From: Lachnospiraceae bacterium
Lineage (GTDB): Bacteria > Bacillota > Clostridia > Lachnospirales > Lachnospiraceae
DNA: 46,677 nt
Assembly (NCBI GenBank): GCA_016284175.1
Contig: JAEEOJ010000116.1
Span: forward strand, 1 to 46,677
Reading direction: 5' to 3'
Numbering within the stretch: position 1 is the stretch's first letter; each line of letters begins with the position of its first letter. Position numbers and translations under genes: made by a program. Positions 9,068 to 17,601 of the stretch are shown in pieces. The notes beneath the pieces were generated by a model. The model was not told the origin of the DNA and searched no databases. It saw only the letters and a program-made list of their open reading frames with translations.

Positions 9068-12000
9068 ATGAAAGAAAAGAAAAAAAATATATTTGATACT
9101 GATATTGAGATGATAGATCTGGATTCCGTCGGAGACCTTGAATTTCGTTACGAAGAGCTCGGTGCTCCCAATCAGGAATTAAGCGATGATTTAAATATGG
9201 TCATGAAAGAGACCCAGGTTTTTTCATCCGATGAAATAGAAAAAGCGCTCGAAAAGAATGCCGTGGAAGATATGCAGCTTGATCTCGGACAGACCAGGGT
9301 TATTGATTCCGTGGAAGAAATCGAGGGCTTTTTAAGTGAAGAAGAAGTTGCGGAAACCGTAAACGAGGAAGTTTATGAAGCTCCCGAAGAAAAGATCATA
9401 AAAGAAGCATCGCCCGAATATGCTGAGGCCGAAACCGAAGAAGCTGAAGAAGCAGAGTACGAAGAAGCCGAAGAGGAAACTGAGTACGAGGAATCTGCAG
9501 ACGAAGAGAACTTTGAAGAAGAACCTGAAGATGAAGAAGTTCCTGAGGAAACCGAAGAAGCTGAAGAAGAGCCTGTAGAGGAAGCCGAAGAGGATTTGGA
9601 AGAAGAGGTTAGCGAGGAAGAAGCCCCCAAGAGCGAAAAACTCGAAGAAGACGAATCCTATGACTTTGAAGAAGACGATCCCAAGGAAAAGAAAGTAAAG
9701 AAGAATAAAGAAGAAGTTAAGAAGGTTCCTGCCAAGAGTACTAAGAACGCGAAGAACAGCAAAAACAGCAAGAACGTAAAGAATAAAAAGAAGAACAAAA
9801 AAGCAAAATATGACGATGACGATGAATACGAGAGCAAATTCGGAATCATTGAAATCGCAGGTTTGCTTGTAGCAATTGTTCTGATAGCACTTCTTGCCGT
9901 ACTTGGGGTTAAATTGTTTAACAACAAAGCGCACAGTAATGATGTTAAACAGTTCGCATCAATCGGTGCACTGTATTCGGACATTGACGGCATAGGATAT
10001 GACGGAATCGAAGCGATAGGCCAGAAGGCATATATCGACAGCATTACAGCTCCCGCAGAAGAAGTTACCGAAGAAGTAACCGAGCCTGAGGAGAAAGTGG
10101 AAGAAGATAAGCAGGAGGTTGAGCCTGTTTCCGTTAATTTCTCTTCGATAGAAAAAGACTTAAAGATAAAATTCATAAATAAGAACACAAACAAGCTTGT
10201 TACGGGTGTTCGTTTTGAAGTATCCGCCAAAGGACCTGACGGCAAGGAATACAGCTGGGTTGATTCCGATATGGACGGTGTCATTTATGTGGATAAGCTT
10301 GCGCCGGGTAATTATGAGGTAACGGTTATTTCGGTTGATCCTTACGAATTCCCTGCAACGGCCACCAAGGTAAAGGTTCAGGATACAATTGTTTATCAGG
10401 TTATCAATGTAATCGACGAAGCCAAGGACATGAGCCAGGTTAACCTTGCACAGGAAGAAAACCAGGGCAAGGATGTAGACCAGGGCGAGACTCTTCAGGA
10501 TACCGTAAAACTTCTTGATTCCACAGCTACTCCGATGGACGGCGTGGACGGCTTTGTAAAGATAAACAAATCCGATATTAAAGATCCCAAAACTCTTGTA
10601 AGCGCATTCGAATGGGGCGGCTTCAGAAGAGTTGACAATGTAAATGTTTCAGATATTGTTCTTTCCGGTGAAACGGAATTAATTACAGGCAACAGCACTA
10701 CAGTATATGCTGTGGTTTACCCCGATGAAGCTACAAACAAGGATATAAACTGGTCCAGTTCAAATGAGGGCATAGCAACCGTTGACTCCGCAGGAAACGT
10801 TACGGGAATTGCACCCGGAGATGTAGCTATTACGGCTTCGGCAATGGACGGAAGCGGTGTTTCAAAGACATGGAACATTACCGTAAAAGACGGCGCACCC
10901 GCTGTTGTTTATGTTGAAAGCGTAAGAATTACCGGCCAGCAGAATATCAAAATCGGAGATAAAATTAATCTCAGTGTGGCTGTTGATCCCGGCAATGCAA
11001 CAGATAAAAGCGTTACCTGGTCCTGCAGCGATGACAGTGTCATAGCCATTAATCAAAACGGAACCATTAAAGGCAAGAGTGCAGGTTCCGCAATAATTAC
11101 CGCAACTGCAAATGACGGAAGCGGAGCATTTGATTCGGTGCCTATAACCGTTGAAGAAGACAAACCTCCGGTTGTACAGGTTTCGGATATAAGCCTTTCG
11201 GGTGATACAAGTGTTGCTGTAGGAAGCGCAATTAAAATTACTGCTCAGGTTACTCCGAAGAATGCAACCAACAAGGAAGTTGCATGGAGCAGTTCCAATG
11301 TGGATATTGCGACAGTCGATTCTCAGGGAAATGTAATCGGCGTGAGATCCGGCGATGTTAAAATCATTGCGGAAGCAATGGACGGAAGCGGAGTTAAAAA
11401 ATCAATAAAGATAAAAGTCACAAAAGCCGAAGCACTTAAATTAACGCTTATCGACAGTGCAGGAAACGAAATCACCGAAAAGAAGTCTCTGGTTGTGGGC
11501 GATACCTATCAGATATTACCGATGGTTGAGGGCTTTGAATCAAGCAGTGAAGTTACATTTAACGCAACCAACAACTGTATCACGGTTTCGGAGTCCGGAC
11601 TTGTTACCGCTGTTACCGAAGGAAGCGCTGATGTAGTTGTTACCACCAAAGAAAAAGGTGTAGACGGAAATGTTGTTTCAAAGACGGCGTCCTTTATCAT
11701 AAAAGCAGATCCTTCGCAGAATTCTTCCAATGCACTTAAATATACCAAGGACGGTACGGATTACCAGGTATATTACAAGACATCGGACGGTAAGTACATC
11801 GAAGCCAAATGGGCAGATTATTACAAGTACGACGAGTTCTATATTAAGGGTGAAGTGGAATACAAATATACCGGCTGGCAGACCATCAACGGAAACGTTT
11901 ATTACTACGATGAAAACGGTAAGAAGGTGACCGGTGAACAGGTTATCGGCGGAATGAAATACAATTTCGCTTCCGACGGTTCCCTTATCAAAGGAAACGG

Positions 12001-12604
12001 TTCAAGAGGTATCGACGTATCCACATATAACGGAACAATCGACTGGACCGCAGTTAAGAATTCGGGTATTTCATTCGTAATCATCAGATGCGGTTTCAGA
12101 GGATATACAAAGGGCGGACTGATTTACGATTCAAAGTACAAATCATACATTCAGGGCGCTACGGCAGCAGGCCTTAAGGTAGGACTTTACTTCTTCTCGC
12201 AGGCAAAGAATGAAGCCGAAGCGGTTGAAGAAGCATCGCTTTGCGTAAACCTTGCACAGGGCAACACAATTTCCTATCCGATATTTATCGACAGTGAATA
12301 CGCAAACAGCTCACGTACAGGCCGAGCAGACGGACTTGACAAGGCAACCAGAACCGCTGTATGTAAGGCATTCTGCGAGACCATAAAATCTGCAGGCTAC
12401 ACACCCGGCGTATACGCTTCGAAGTCCTGGTTAAACGACAAGCTTGATGCAGGCCAGTTAAGCTCATATAAGATCTGGCTCGCACATTACACAGGCCAGA
12501 CAGACTATACCGGCAAATACGATTTGTGGCAGCATACCGCAAAAGGTAGCGTAAATGGTATTAAGGGTAATGTCGATCTGGATATCAGTTATCTCGGATA
12601 CTAA
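9068..12604 (+). CDS. Large membrane-anchored GH25 lysozyme with Ig-like domains and cytoplasmic acidic tail
   Basis: 1178-aa modular wall hydrolase. Residues 1-210 are strongly acidic with many Glu-Ala-Glu stretches; a Lys/Asn-rich stretch follows at about 212-250. One transmembrane helix lies at about 257-280, giving an N-in/C-out topology. Outside the cell come a SpaA/prealbumin-like domain (about 361-455), three bacterial Ig-like (BIG_2) repeats (about 523-605, 614-694, 703-783), a fourth more divergent one (about 790-880), one wall-binding repeat (YTGWQTINGNVYYYDENGKK, about 931-977) and a GH25 muramidase (980-1178). Catalytic candidates are Asp983 in RGIDVS and the DSE of residues 1075-1077. 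It probably cleaves peptidoglycan glycan strands at the cell's own surface. It is monocistronic between its own promoter and terminator. Confidence 0.92.
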   Translation: MKEKKKNIFDTDIEMIDLDSVGDLEFRYEELGAPNQELSDDLNMVMKETQVFSSDEIEKALEKNAVEDMQLDLGQTRVIDSVEEIEGFLSEEEVAETVNEEVYEAPEEKIIKEASPEYAEAETEEAEEAEYEEAEEETEYEESADEENFEEEPEDEEVPEETEEAEEEPVEEAEEDLEEEVSEEEAPKSEKLEEDESYDFEEDDPKEKKVKKNKEEVKKVPAKSTKNAKNSKNSKNVKNKKKNKKAKYDDDDEYESKFGIIEIAGLLVAIVLIALLAVLGVKLFNNKAHSNDVKQFASIGALYSDIDGIGYDGIEAIGQKAYIDSITAPAEEVTEEVTEPEEKVEEDKQEVEPVSVNFSSIEKDLKIKFINKNTNKLVTGVRFEVSAKGPDGKEYSWVDSDMDGVIYVDKLAPGNYEVTVISVDPYEFPATATKVKVQDTIVYQVINVIDEAKDMSQVNLAQEENQGKDVDQGETLQDTVKLLDSTATPMDGVDGFVKINKSDIKDPKTLVSAFEWGGFRRVDNVNVSDIVLSGETELITGNSTTVYAVVYPDEATNKDINWSSSNEGIATVDSAGNVTGIAPGDVAITASAMDGSGVSKTWNITVKDGAPAVVYVESVRITGQQNIKIGDKINLSVAVDPGNATDKSVTWSCSDDSVIAINQNGTIKGKSAGSAIITATANDGSGAFDSVPITVEEDKPPVVQVSDISLSGDTSVAVGSAIKITAQVTPKNATNKEVAWSSSNVDIATVDSQGNVIGVRSGDVKIIAEAMDGSGVKKSIKIKVTKAEALKLTLIDSAGNEITEKKSLVVGDTYQILPMVEGFESSSEVTFNATNNCITVSESGLVTAVTEGSADVVVTTKEKGVDGNVVSKTASFIIKADPSQNSSNALKYTKDGTDYQVYYKTSDGKYIEAKWADYYKYDEFYIKGEVEYKYTGWQTINGNVYYYDENGKKVTGEQVIGGMKYNFASDGSLIKGNGSRGIDVSTYNGTIDWTAVKNSGISFVIIRCGFRGYTKGGLIYDSKYKSYIQGATAAGLKVGLYFFSQAKNEAEAVEEASLCVNLAQGNTISYPIFIDSEYANSSRTGRADGLDKATRTAVCKAFCETIKSAGYTPGVYASKSWLNDKLDAGQLSSYKIWLAHYTGQTDYTGKYDLWQHTAKGSVNGIKGNVDLDISYLGY

Positions 12605-12621
12605 TCAGTAAAGATAAAAAT

Positions 12622-12656
12622 AAAAGCGATTGGATAAATTTCCAATCGCTTTTTTT
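12622..12656. terminator. Bidirectional intrinsic terminator
   Basis: Perfect 12-bp stem AAAAGCGATTGG (12622-12633) and CCAATCGCTTTT (12642-12653) with an 8-nt loop. Both flanks are T-rich when read outward. It can end both the lysozyme transcript and the convergent aminotransferase transcript. Confidence 0.85.
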
Positions 12657-12673
12657 ATGAGAAATATTTTAAA

Positions 12674-13870
12674 TTACTTTCTGTAGTATTCCACGATTTT
12701 CTTTACAGCATGAATTACATCATCGGTATCGCTCTCTGTCAGAGCGGGGTAAAGAGGAATACTCATAATTCCCTTGTAAACTTCCTCGGCATTCGGACAA
12801 AGCCCGCCGGAGTATCCCAAATGTCTGTAATAAGGGAAGTAATATGTCGGTACGTAATGAACCTGGCACTGAACGTTCTCTGCGCTCATGGCATCGAAGA
12901 ATTCCCTTCTTGTGCAGTTAAGTTTTGAAAGGTCCAGACGGATTATATAAAGATGTCTGCAGGTATCGGACTCGGGAATTTCCTTCTGAACGATTATCTC
13001 GGGAACATCCTTAAAAGCTTCGTCGTATTTTTTTACGATTGCCTGTCTCTTTGCTTTAAAGTCTTCAAGCTTTGACAACTGACTTATAAGCATTGCTGCC
13101 TGGAAATCAGTCAGTCTGTAATTGTATCCCAAAGAAACCTGCTCGTATACCCAGATGCCTTCGTGAGGAGCATCTTCCATCAGTTCTTCGTCGTGAGTGA
13201 TTCCGTGTGTATGCGCAAGCACAAGTTTTTTGTATAATTCGTCACTGTTGGTCGTTACAGCTCCGCCTTCACCGCATGTAATTGTTTTTACGGGGTGGAA
13301 GGAAAAGCATGTAATATCTGCAAGAGAGCCGACCTTTTTGCCGTTATAGGCGCTTCCGATTGCATGTGCCGCATCTTCAATGAAGATAAGATTGAACTCA
13401 TCGCAGATGGCACGAATTTTTTCATTCTCCACGCACTGGCCCGTAAAATCAACAGCCACAATTGCTTTTGTTTTATCGGTAATCTTAGCGCGGATACTTT
13501 CGGGATCGATATTGTAGGTCTCGGGATTGATATCCGCAAATACGGGAGTTGCGCCGACATAAAGAATGCAGTTTGCGCTTGCGGCAAATGTAAGCGGAGT
13601 AACGATAACTTCATCGCCCGGTTTAAGTCCTGCAGCGATGCATGCACAGTGAAGCGCTGCAGTTCCGTTTGAAACGGCAACCGCATATTTTGCACCTGTG
13701 TAATCCGCGAGTTTCTTTTCAAGCTCGGCAACCTTGGGACCGCATGTGATATAATCGCTTGTCAGAACTTCGCTGACCGCTTTTACATCATCTTCATCGA
13801 CACACTGTCTGCCGTAATATATCTTTTTTTCTCTTACCGGCTTTCCGCCGTTAATAGCAAGTTCTTCCAT
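12674..13870 (-). CDS. pseC: DegT/DnrJ/EryC1/StrS nucleotide-sugar 4-aminotransferase, PseC-like
   Basis: 398-aa PLP-dependent sugar aminotransferase. It carries SNGTAALHCAC, VIVTPLTFAASANCILY, FIEDAAHAIGS and the Schiff-base lysine in SFHPVKTITCGEGG. The overall pattern, including GPKVAELEKKLADYTGAKYA and VDFTGQ, is closest to PseC, which makes UDP-4-amino-4,6-dideoxy-AltNAc in pseudaminic acid synthesis. No other pse genes are in the window, so the sugar product is inferred. It could instead act on another 4-keto nucleotide sugar for the surface polysaccharide made by the adjacent rfb/GT2 operon. The ATG at 13870 is preceded by GGAG at 6 nt; a further in-frame ATG upstream lacks such a site. 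Confidence 0.78.
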   Translation of the reverse strand: MEELAINGGKPVREKKIYYGRQCVDEDDVKAVSEVLTSDYITCGPKVAELEKKLADYTGAKYAVAVSNGTAALHCACIAAGLKPGDEVIVTPLTFAASANCILYVGATPVFADINPETYNIDPESIRAKITDKTKAIVAVDFTGQCVENEKIRAICDEFNLIFIEDAAHAIGSAYNGKKVGSLADITCFSFHPVKTITCGEGGAVTTNSDELYKKLVLAHTHGITHDEELMEDAPHEGIWVYEQVSLGYNYRLTDFQAAMLISQLSKLEDFKAKRQAIVKKYDEAFKDVPEIIVQKEIPESDTCRHLYIIRLDLSKLNCTRREFFDAMSAENVQCQVHYVPTYYFPYYRHLGYSGGLCPNAEEVYKGIMSIPLYPALTESDTDDVIHAVKKIVEYYRK

Positions 13871-13906
13871 AGTTTTCTCCATACCAGAATTAAACTGACC
13901 TTTGTT

Positions 13907-13935
13907 ATTATAGCATATTGATTTAAGACTATCCA
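13907..13935 (-). promoter_or_regulatory. Promoter of the PseC-like aminotransferase gene
   Basis: On the minus strand, TGGATA (complement of 13930-13935), a 17-bp spacer and a consensus TATAAT (complement of 13907-13912). The -10 box lies 37 bp upstream of the chosen ATG. Confidence 0.6.
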
Positions 13936-13961
13936 TAATATGCCTCTTTAATGTTTAAATA

Positions 13962-13990
13962 TGGATAAAATGAGAAAAATATGATAAAAT
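13962..13990 (+). promoter_or_regulatory. Possible promoter of the rfbA-rfbC-glycosyltransferase operon
   Basis: TGGATA at 13962-13967, a 17-bp spacer and TAAAAT at 13985-13990. It would leave a leader of about 80 nt before rfbA, in which I saw no known regulatory RNA. The -35 match is weak. Confidence 0.35.
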
Positions 13991-14078
13991 ATAACTATCT
14001 ATGAGATGAATATAAAATTGAATCAGAAAATACGGATTACAAGCGAAAACAAACGGTGTTTCGCGTTACGGAGGAAGA

Positions 14079-14948
14079 ATGAAAGGAATTATATTAGCAG
14101 GCGGTTCGGGAACAAGACTTTATCCTTTGACAAAAGCTATTTCAAAGCAGATTATGCCGGTTTATGACAAGCCGATGATTTATTATCCGCTTTCGATACT
14201 TATGCTTGCAGGTATCAGAGATATACTGATTATCTCAACACCCAGAGACCTTCCTGTTTTTAAAGATTTATTCGGTGACGGTTCACAGTTAGGACTTAAC
14301 ATGAACTATGCAATTCAGGAAACACCGAGAGGACTTGCTGATGCTTTTATAGTAGGCGAAGAATTTATCGGAGACGATTCCGTAGCACTTATTCTTGGCG
14401 ATAATATCTTTTATGGTCAGAGCTTTTCGAAGGTTTTAAGAGAAGTTGCTTCAAGAAAAGACTGCGCAACTATTTTCGGATACTATGTAAGAGATCCGAG
14501 AGAATACGGCGTGGTTGAATTTGATGAGAACGGCAAAGCAATTTCGATTGAAGAAAAACCCGAACATCCGAAGAGCAATTACGCAGTACCGGGACTTTAC
14601 TTCTACGATAACGATGTAGTTGAAATCGCAAAGAACGTTAAGCCTTCGGCACGCGGTGAGATAGAGATTACAAGTGTAAACAACGAATATTTAAGAAGAG
14701 GCAAGCTTTATGTGGAAACACTCGGACGCGGCTTTGCATGGCTCGACACCGGCAATCATGATGCGCTTCTTGATGCTTCGGATTTCGTTGCGGCATTTCA
14801 GAAAAGACAGGGCTTATACATTTCCTGCATAGAGGAAATCGCTTTTAAGAGAGGCTTTATTACCAAAGAGCAGCTCCTTGCGCTGGCTGAGCCTCTTATG
14901 AAAACCGCTTACGGACAGTATCTCGTAGAGGTTGCAAACGGACTTTAA
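14079..14948 (+). CDS. rfbA: Glucose-1-phosphate thymidylyltransferase
   Basis: 289-aa enzyme making dTDP-glucose from dTTP and glucose-1-phosphate, the first step of dTDP-L-rhamnose synthesis. The N-terminal nucleotidyltransferase signature [17 protein letters not shown] and the following [14 protein letters not shown] are intact. [11 protein letters not shown] and [24 protein letters not shown] also match RfbA/RmlA. The length is normal for the short tetrameric form. The start is supported by GGAGGA 6 nt upstream. It leads an operon of rfbC, two GT2 enzymes and a membrane protein. rfbB and rfbD are not in the window. Confidence 0.96.
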   Translation: MKGIILAGGSGTRLYPLTKAISKQIMPVYDKPMIYYPLSILMLAGIRDILIISTPRDLPVFKDLFGDGSQLGLNMNYAIQETPRGLADAFIVGEEFIGDDSVALILGDNIFYGQSFSKVLREVASRKDCATIFGYYVRDPREYGVVEFDENGKAISIEEKPEHPKSNYAVPGLYFYDNDVVEIAKNVKPSARGEIEITSVNNEYLRRGKLYVETLGRGFAWLDTGNHDALLDASDFVAAFQKRQGLYISCIEEIAFKRGFITKEQLLALAEPLMKTAYGQYLVEVANGL

Positions 14949-14976
14949 TACTTAAAAGGATTTACGGTGAAGAAAA

Positions 14977-15522
14977 ATGGGCAAATTCAGTGTGGAAACA
15001 TGCGAAATAGAAGGACTTAAGGTAATCACACCCACAGCATTCGGCGATGCGAGAGGATATTTCATGGAGTCCTATCAGGCAAATGATTTTAAGGAACTCG
15101 GTATCGATACCGTTTTCGTTCAGGACAACCAGTCATCCTCGAGTAAGGGAGTGCTTAGAGGTATGCATTACCAGATTAATTTCCCGCAGGATAAATTAGT
15201 CAGAGTTATTTCCGGCGAAGTTTATGATGCGGTGGTTGATTTAAGAAAAGGTTCGCCGACATACGGCAAATCTTTCGGAGTTGTTTTATCCGCCGAAAAC
15301 AGAAAGCAGCTCTTTATACCGAAGGGTTTTGCACACGGATTTTTAGTACTTTCCGATACGGCAGAATTCTTCTATAAAGTGAGCGACTTTTATCATCCCA
15401 ACGATGAAGGCGGACTGGTGTGGAACGATCCCGATGTCGGGATTGACTGGCCGGTTAAGGACGAGGCATTATTAAATATCATAGAGCGAGACAGGAACTG
15501 GCCTAAACTTAGTGAATTATAA
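14977..15522 (+). CDS. rfbC: dTDP-4-dehydrorhamnose 3,5-epimerase
   Basis: 181-aa cupin-fold epimerase acting on dTDP-4-keto-6-deoxyglucose in dTDP-rhamnose synthesis. Family marks are PTAFGDARGYFMESY, VQDNQSSSSKGVLRGMHYQ with the catalytic His, VVDLRKGSPTYGK with the catalytic Asp, and FIPKGFAHGFLVL. The active-site tyrosine is expected in the segment YKVSDFYHP. The length is as usual. It follows rfbA by 28 bp, and the downstream glycosyltransferase starts 19 bp after its stop. Confidence 0.95.
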   Translation: MGKFSVETCEIEGLKVITPTAFGDARGYFMESYQANDFKELGIDTVFVQDNQSSSSKGVLRGMHYQINFPQDKLVRVISGEVYDAVVDLRKGSPTYGKSFGVVLSAENRKQLFIPKGFAHGFLVLSDTAEFFYKVSDFYHPNDEGGLVWNDPDVGIDWPVKDEALLNIIERDRNWPKLSEL

Positions 15523-15541
15523 AAAAGAAGGTAATTCGCCT

Positions 15542-17581
15542 ATGGCACAAAATTTCAAAAAGGCAGTGCAGAATGCTTTGCTGATGCCGAGAAAAAAACA
15601 ATATGAAAAAGATTACATTCGTCTTCTGAAGGAATACGAAGATCAGAGTCTTGCGGTTTTCAACTACGTTTCATCCAAAGAAGTTGAGGAAGAGACTGCA
15701 AAGGTGGTCGAAAGACTGAGCATGGAAACTTTGGTAAAGAATCTTAAAAACCATGTTGTTTATGATGAGTCAAGGTTCTATATCATTTATGATCCCACCT
15801 TCGGAATCTTAAGAAAAGAGAGCGAGCGCCTGATCTATGAATACTTAATCGATAATCCTTACGCAGTATTAATCTACGGCGATGAGGATTATTTTGCATT
15901 ATCTGCGGATTTTAAAGAAGAGGAATTGTACAAAGCAAGAAGAGCGTTCAGATATTACAAACCCGTATTCAGTCCCGAGACGCTGGCATCGTTTGATTAT
16001 ATCAATGCGTTTGCAATTGAGGGCAGTTTCTTGAATGACCTTCTGGCAGGTACAGAGATGCTCAGCGCATCGATTTATTACACGGGCATGATGTATGAAC
16101 TGACCGTGGAAGCGTGTGCTAAATTAAGAGCCGACAGAAGAGAAGACTTAATCTGCCACATTCCGGCAGTACTTGTTTCAAAAGGAATCGAAAGCGATAT
16201 AAGCGAAAAAGAATTAAGCGAATCCATGGAAACAGGTGCGCTTCTTTATTCCGAATATCAGAAAATCATTCCTTCGCTTTCGGACGATAAATATGCGGCA
16301 ATAAGACAGAAGGCAAAAGAAAAATTAAAACTCATACCGGTTGAAACCGATATTACCGTTTCGATAATCATTCCTTCAAAAGACAATCCCGATATGCTCA
16401 CTTCGCTTATCGGAAAGCTTAATTTAAACGGGCTTAAAAAGATTGAAGTAATCATAGTCGACAACGGCTCGAGCGAGGAAAACAAAGCCAAAGTCGAAGC
16501 CTTCCTTGAAAAGTGCGACTTCGAATACAAATATATTTATGCCGTAGAGGAATTCAATTATTCCAAAATGAACAATGTCGGCGCTAAGGTTGCAAGAGGC
16601 GAAGTACTGCTTCTTTTAAACGATGACATTGAAGCCGAAGGACATGAATGGATTAAGACAATGGCAGCATATGCTACCAACAAGGGAGTAGGCTGTGTAG
16701 GCTGTAAGCTTTTATATCCCGACGGAAAGATCCAGCATGTCGGAATATCCGCAGGTATTGACGGGCCCGCTCATAAATTCATGGGTGAAGAAGACACCGT
16801 AAAAGCAGGCGCAGGCGATAATCTTGTGAACAAAAACGTGCTTGCGGTAACGGGCGCATGTCTTGCAGTCAGAAAAGAACTTTACGACAGAGTCGGAGGT
16901 TTGTTCGAAGAACTTAAAGTAGGCTACAATGATGTCGACCTCTGCATGAACCTTTATGAGAACGGCTACAGAAACGTACTGCTTAACGATATAAAACTTA
17001 TTCATCACGAATCGGTTTCAAGAGGCGTTGATGCAAAGAACAAAATTAAATCCGAACGTCTCTCATACGAAAAGGCAATTCTTAAGAACCGCCATCCGTC
17101 ACTTATGATAGTGGATCCTTACGAAGGCGGCTGTGCAGATTTTAAGCTTAATTTCGAAAAAGAAAAAGAAGACTTTAGCGTTAACGCAAGCGGTAAGTTT
17201 GAATCGAGAAAATCAAACGACGAAGAAGGCTGGATATACTTCTCCTTCGAAAAATTCCAGGTGAAGATTACCGAAGACGAACATAAAATCCTCGTTGTCA
17301 AAGGCTACGCTGTAGTACCGGGCATCGACAATATGAGATTTGATTTTGACGTAATCTTACAAAAGGACGGCAAGCAGTTTGTAATACCGACAGAACGCTG
17401 CTTAAGACCTGATCTTGCGGGAAGATTCAACGGAAGCGAAAATACCGAGCTTTGCGGAATTGATTTACGCGTATCGGTTGATAATCTCGACGCGGGCAAC
17501 TACAGGATTTACATGTACGCCAAGGACCACGGCAATGTAAGAGAGATTATAACCGACACATTCTTAAACATAGATATTTAA
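15542..17581 (+). CDS. Family 2 glycosyltransferase (rhamnosyltransferase-like) with extra N- and C-terminal domains
   Basis: 679-aa protein. The central GT-A domain spans about residues 270-495: VSIIIPSKDNPDML, VIIVDNGSSEENK, the metal/nucleotide-binding LLLLNDDIEAEG near residue 360, and the acceptor-side VTGACLAVRKELYDRVGG with GYNDVDLCMNL. The N-terminal 265 residues carry no motif I know. The last ~150 residues look beta-rich and may be a carbohydrate-binding or scaffold domain. The context of rfbA/rfbC suggests it transfers rhamnose or a related deoxy-sugar into a cell-surface glycan. The ATG at 15542 has AAGAAGG 10 nt before it; the GTG at 15512 would lie within rfbC without a site. 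Confidence 0.85.
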   Translation: MAQNFKKAVQNALLMPRKKQYEKDYIRLLKEYEDQSLAVFNYVSSKEVEEETAKVVERLSMETLVKNLKNHVVYDESRFYIIYDPTFGILRKESERLIYEYLIDNPYAVLIYGDEDYFALSADFKEEELYKARRAFRYYKPVFSPETLASFDYINAFAIEGSFLNDLLAGTEMLSASIYYTGMMYELTVEACAKLRADRREDLICHIPAVLVSKGIESDISEKELSESMETGALLYSEYQKIIPSLSDDKYAAIRQKAKEKLKLIPVETDITVSIIIPSKDNPDMLTSLIGKLNLNGLKKIEVIIVDNGSSEENKAKVEAFLEKCDFEYKYIYAVEEFNYSKMNNVGAKVARGEVLLLLNDDIEAEGHEWIKTMAAYATNKGVGCVGCKLLYPDGKIQHVGISAGIDGPAHKFMGEEDTVKAGAGDNLVNKNVLAVTGACLAVRKELYDRVGGLFEELKVGYNDVDLCMNLYENGYRNVLLNDIKLIHHESVSRGVDAKNKIKSERLSYEKAILKNRHPSLMIVDPYEGGCADFKLNFEKEKEDFSVNASGKFESRKSNDEEGWIYFSFEKFQVKITEDEHKILVVKGYAVVPGIDNMRFDFDVILQKDGKQFVIPTERCLRPDLAGRFNGSENTELCGIDLRVSVDNLDAGNYRIYMYAKDHGNVREIITDTFLNIDI

Positions 17582-17601
17582 CGACCGGATACTGACAGAA
17601 A

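Noticed and set aside
9332-10284. Long antisense open frames (200 and 208 codons) opposite the lysozyme gene
   Set aside because: They are mirror products of the Glu/Lys-rich coding region, giving Phe/Leu- or Ser-rich translations without start signals or motifs.
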